Assembly: GCF_023522835.1 (NCBI RefSeq) | Contig: NZ_JALCZU010000014.1 | Location: forward strand, 21,173-85,172 | Origin: Oceanobacillus saliphilus | GTDB taxonomy: Bacteria > Bacillota > Bacilli > Bacillales > Amphibacillaceae | DNA: 64,000 bases | Reading direction: 5' to 3' | Shown: in pieces, positions 61,954 to 64,000 of the stretch | How the letters are laid out: the number at the start of each line of letters is the position of its first letter | Position numbering within the stretch: the stretch's first letter is position 1 | Notes under the pieces: model-generated | The model's database searches: none | What the model saw: only the letters and a program-made list of their open reading frames with translations | What the model was told of the DNA's origin: nothing | Made by a program: the position numbers and the translations under genes

Positions 61954-62709
61954 TCATTCAACAATTTCGGTTTCTGCATGTGCCTGGTTAATCAGCTCAG
62001 AAATACTAACGAGCTCGAATCCTTTGTTCTTCAGGCCTGGCAGGATAGTTGTTAATGCATCTGCAGTCTGCCTTGCAGCATCGGAGGCATGCAGTAATAT
62101 GATGTCTCCATTCGTTGTATCTTTCATGACAGTATCTACTATTACGGATGTTCCTGGATTTTTCCAATCATTCGGATTAATGTTCCAGTGAATTACTTTA
62201 AAATCAAGCCCCTCAGCAAGTTCAATAATTTCTTCGTTAAAGTGACCACTTGGTGTCCGAAGCAGCGTTACATCCTCATAACCGAGTTTCTTGAAAATAT
62301 CCTTTGCATAAAGTAAATCCTTCCTAACCTGATCAATATCCTGTTCGAGATAACTTTTATAGCGATATCCCAACATTCCCAGCTCATGCTGTCCTTCTGA
62401 AATCTTCTCTAGAATAGCCGGATGACGTTCTGCCCATTCACCACTAACGAAGAAAGTCGCCTGCACCTGTTCCTTCTCCAGTTTTTCCAAAACATCCAGC
62501 GCTCTTTCTTCACCCCAGCTAATATTAAATGTCAATGCAATATATGGTTCATCTGCATTTCCTTTAGATAGAGCAACAGGCTTTTCATTGGAAAAAACGG
62601 AAAAGACCATCTCCTTTTGATTCCATATTAAGAGAGCGGTAAACAATGCGAGTACAAGAATTAACCAGCGTTTCCGATGCTTCATTTCTATTACATAAAA
62701 ATGATTCAT
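61954..62709 (-). CDS. pdaB: Spore polysaccharide deacetylase-like protein PdaB
   Basis: Needed in Bacillus to keep spores stable late in sporulation. 251 aa: N-terminal anchor after MNHFYVIEMKHRKRW, then a NodB-type domain (ALTFNISWGEERA, ATFFVSGEWAERHP, LLRTPSGHFNEE, ILLHASD). Motif 1 reads TFNISWG where TFDISWG is usual, so the catalytic-base Asp is Asn; the metal-binding His motif is also not evident. ATG 62709 follows GGGAGGAAAATGC; the frame open to 62799 is not supported. Confidence 0.9.
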   Translation of the reverse strand: MNHFYVIEMKHRKRWLILVLALFTALLIWNQKEMVFSVFSNEKPVALSKGNADEPYIALTFNISWGEERALDVLEKLEKEQVQATFFVSGEWAERHPAILEKISEGQHELGMLGYRYKSYLEQDIDQVRKDLLYAKDIFKKLGYEDVTLLRTPSGHFNEEIIELAEGLDFKVIHWNINPNDWKNPGTSVIVDTVMKDTTNGDIILLHASDAARQTADALTTILPGLKNKGFELVSISELINQAHAETEIVE

Positions 62710-62744
62710 GCATTTTCCTCCCATACTTAGTACTTCTATTCTTA

Positions 62745-62772
62745 TATTTATGATAAAGGGGGAGAAATATGA
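62745..62772 (-). promoter_or_regulatory. Candidate sigma-E promoter of pdaB
   Basis: On the minus strand TCATATT, 13-bp spacer, CATAAATA: the -35 is perfect and the -10 resembles that of cwlD. The start would be ~30 bp before the pdaB ATG. Confidence 0.55.
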
Positions 62773-62779
62773 ACAAGCT

Positions 62780-62991
62780 CTCTCAGGAAATAGATTCATT
62801 AATGAATGATAAAGAAAAAAATTATAACAATGGATGAAAAAGTTAGGAATTAGGGAATAGTATTCCTAATGATTTCGTTTCTGCTATTTGAAATGTTCTT
62901 TCAGACGAAAAATGATCTGACACCAACCGACAAATTTTGTTTTAAAATACGAATGAATGTGATGTAAAGTTCTTATGCTGCGTTTTTAAAG
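62780..62991. other. Non-coding stretch upstream of pdaB
   Basis: No supportable gene or clear signal beyond the pdaB promoter at its left edge. Confidence 0.4.
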
Positions 62992-63205
62992 GTGCCAAAT
63001 AAGAAGTGATAAGGTCATGGTGGCATAACAACGTATGGCAGTAATGCGTGAAGTAGCTACAAGAGCAAACCAATAAAGTGGTTGGACGCTATCACTTCGT
63101 TACTTTCTGAATAACTTCTTATAGTAGCTCGTATGGCACGAAGGAAAGATAAAGGATAAGCCTGAGAAAAGGATATTGCGTTATTGCGCGATCCTTCTCT
63201 GCTTT
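62992..63205 (+). ncRNA. Structured stretch of unknown nature, possible small RNA
   Basis: Long-range complementarity: GTGCCA (62992) with TGGCAC (63134), ATAAGAAGT (62999) with ACTTCTTAT (63114), and, as an alternative, GAAGTGATA (63003) with TATCACTTC (63090). A terminator-like hairpin GAGAA-AGGAT/ATCCTTCTC followed by TGCTTTT closes it at ~63164-63205. No ORF. It could be an RNA gene with switching pairings or a decayed repeat. Confidence 0.35.
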
Positions 63206-63268
63206 TAGATGGGATATGTAAATGTATAATGATTTATCTAGATTAGAGAAATGTTAGAGGTGAGTATA

Positions 63269-63490
63269 ATGTTGGGATTGTTAATCAGTGAAATGGAACA
63301 AAAGGAAATTGAATATCTGTTAAAAAGGGAACTTGAGGAATTATTGATGGATTTGGAGGACGGTAGGATTGACCATATGGTAAAACGGGCAATGAGAGAA
63401 AGATATCGACTTCTTTTTCAATTACTGCGACGTGTGGCAAGTGAAAAGGAATGTTTGAAATATATGCCTAAGCGTAGAGAAAACCAATAA
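63269..63490 (+). CDS. Small conserved-looking protein of unknown function
   Basis: 73 aa, MLGLLISEMEQKEIEYLLKR then an acidic/basic helical body ending KYMPKRRENQ; soluble, probably all helix. It looks like a short Bacillaceae protein often found near rRNA operons, but I do not know a function. ATG 63269 follows AGAGGTGAG; the in-frame ATG at 63251 overlaps that site. Confidence 0.7.
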   Translation: MLGLLISEMEQKEIEYLLKRELEELLMDLEDGRIDHMVKRAMRERYRLLFQLLRRVASEKECLKYMPKRRENQ

Positions 63491-63661
63491 AAGCCGTATC
63501 CTCCTCCACTATCAGTTACTCTTTTAGACGATGATGAATTGGCGGGGGATTTTACGATGTTGTAGGGTCAAACAAACAGGGTCATGCAGAGTTAAGATGC
63601 ATAACAAAAGTTTATGAATTATTTATAGATTAATTCGAATTATTATTTTTTTATTTTCCTA
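63491..63661. other. Non-coding stretch before the rRNA promoters
   Basis: No gene, repeat or terminator that I can support. The final 60 bases are very AT-rich and could be an UP element for the first rRNA promoter. Confidence 0.4.
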
Positions 63662-63690
63662 TTGCCCAAAACTTTATAATGTGATATATT
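63662..63690 (+). promoter_or_regulatory. rRNA operon promoter P1 (candidate)
   Basis: TTGCCC (63662-63667), 17 bp, TATATT (63685-63690), preceded by an AT-rich tract. Confidence 0.5.
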
Positions 63691-63744
63691 AATTTCTGTT
63701 GTCGCTTTATGAAAATACTTTAAAAAAAGATTTCATAAAACGTA

Positions 63745-63773
63745 TTGACAACAACTGAAATACATGATAAATT
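63745..63773 (+). promoter_or_regulatory. rRNA operon promoter P2
   Basis: TTGACA (63745-63750), 17 bp, TAAATT (63768-63773), about 150 bp before the 16S gene, the usual Bacillus position. Confidence 0.7.
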
Positions 63774-63781
63774 ATAATTCG

Positions 63782-63920
63782 TCGCCAAAAAACGACAAAT
63801 TGAAAAATTGATCTTTGAAAACTGAACAAAACAACCAGTATGTTAGGAAAAAGAAAACTTGTTTTCTTTTTTAAAAGCAACAAACAGAAGCTAGTCTTCT
63901 AACTAAGCTAATTCAAACAC
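63782..63920 (+). other. 16S rRNA leader with antitermination and processing elements
   Basis: Contains a small GTCG/CGAC hairpin, the conserved leader string GATCTTTGAAAACTGAACAA (boxA-type region), and a perfect 11-bp hairpin at 63848-63871 (AAAAAGAAAAC/GTTTTCTTTTT). The latter parts probably pair with the 3' side of the 16S gene for RNase III processing. Confidence 0.65.
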
Positions 63921-64000
63921 TTTTATGGAGAGTTTGATCTTGGCTCAGGACGAACGCTGGCGGCGTGCCTAATACATGCAAGTCGAGCGCGGGAAGCTTT
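63921..64000 (+). rRNA. rrs: 16S ribosomal RNA (5' end only)
   Basis: TTTTATGGAGAGTTTGATCT, then TGGCTCAGGACGAACGCTGG and CGGCGTGCCTAATACATGCA are the universal start of 16S rRNA. The run GTCGAGCGCGGGAAGC suggests Oceanobacillus/Virgibacillus relatives. The universal primer site reads GATCTTGGCTCAG rather than GATCCTGGCTCAG. The rest lies beyond the window. Confidence 0.98.

Overview
This window reads as chromosomal DNA of a low-GC, endospore-forming Bacillaceae bacterium. The gene order rpoB-rpoC-str-S10-spc-alpha-ecf-truA-rplM-rpsI followed by cwlD-salA-gerD-kbaA-pdaB and an rRNA operon is the Bacillus-type arrangement. The protein sequences and the 5' end of the 16S gene (GAGCGCGGGAAGC) suggest the Oceanobacillus/Virgibacillus/Lentibacillus group. 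The genus is inferred, not proven. There are no tRNA genes, CRISPR arrays or complete transposons in the window.

Region 1 (1-31.3 kb) is informational housekeeping on the plus strand: the 3' part of rpoB, rpoC, an L7Ae-like protein, rpsL, rpsG, fusA, tuf, the full S10-spc-alpha cluster, ecfA1-ecfA2-ecfT, truA, rplM and rpsI. Small deviations include a missing map gene between adk and the KOW-domain gene, a small repeat element inside the rpsG-fusA gap, and a ~110-bp imperfect palindrome after rplQ.

Region 2 (31.4-52 kb) lies where housekeeping genes would otherwise continue. It is an accessory catabolic island: two TRAP transporters (dctPQM, one divergent and one at the far end), uxaC, a 6-phosphogluconate dehydrogenase, a ROK-family repressor, larC1, mgsA, a LarA-family nickel-pincer racemase/epimerase, an UxuB-like SDR, an FGGY gluconokinase-like enzyme, larB, larC2, an unrecognised membrane protein and a Gfo/Idh oxidoreductase. 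Read together, the enzymes spell a route glucuronate > fructuronate > mannonate > gluconate > 6-phosphogluconate > ribulose 5-phosphate. The LarA homologue would do the C2 epimerisation of mannonate to gluconate, replacing the usual mannonate dehydratase/KDG branch, none of whose genes is present here. A palindrome (core TTTGTTTAGTAAACAAA) recurs upstream of uxaC, the ROK gene/larC1, the membrane-protein gene and the second dctP. In three of these promoters it follows a cre-like site overlapping the -35, which implies one regulon under a ROK repressor and probably CcpA.

Region 3 (52-58.2 kb) holds a GNAT acetyltransferase, a Yip1-like membrane protein with a HlyD-like adaptor, a YihY protein and three DUF948 paralogues. 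Region 4 (58.2-64 kb) is the sporulation/germination cluster cwlD, salA, gerD, kbaA and pdaB, with recognisable sigma-E and sigma-G promoters, then a small conserved-looking gene and the promoters, leader and first 80 bases of a 16S rRNA gene. A family of ~85-90-bp modular palindromic repeats is scattered over the whole window in intergenic positions.
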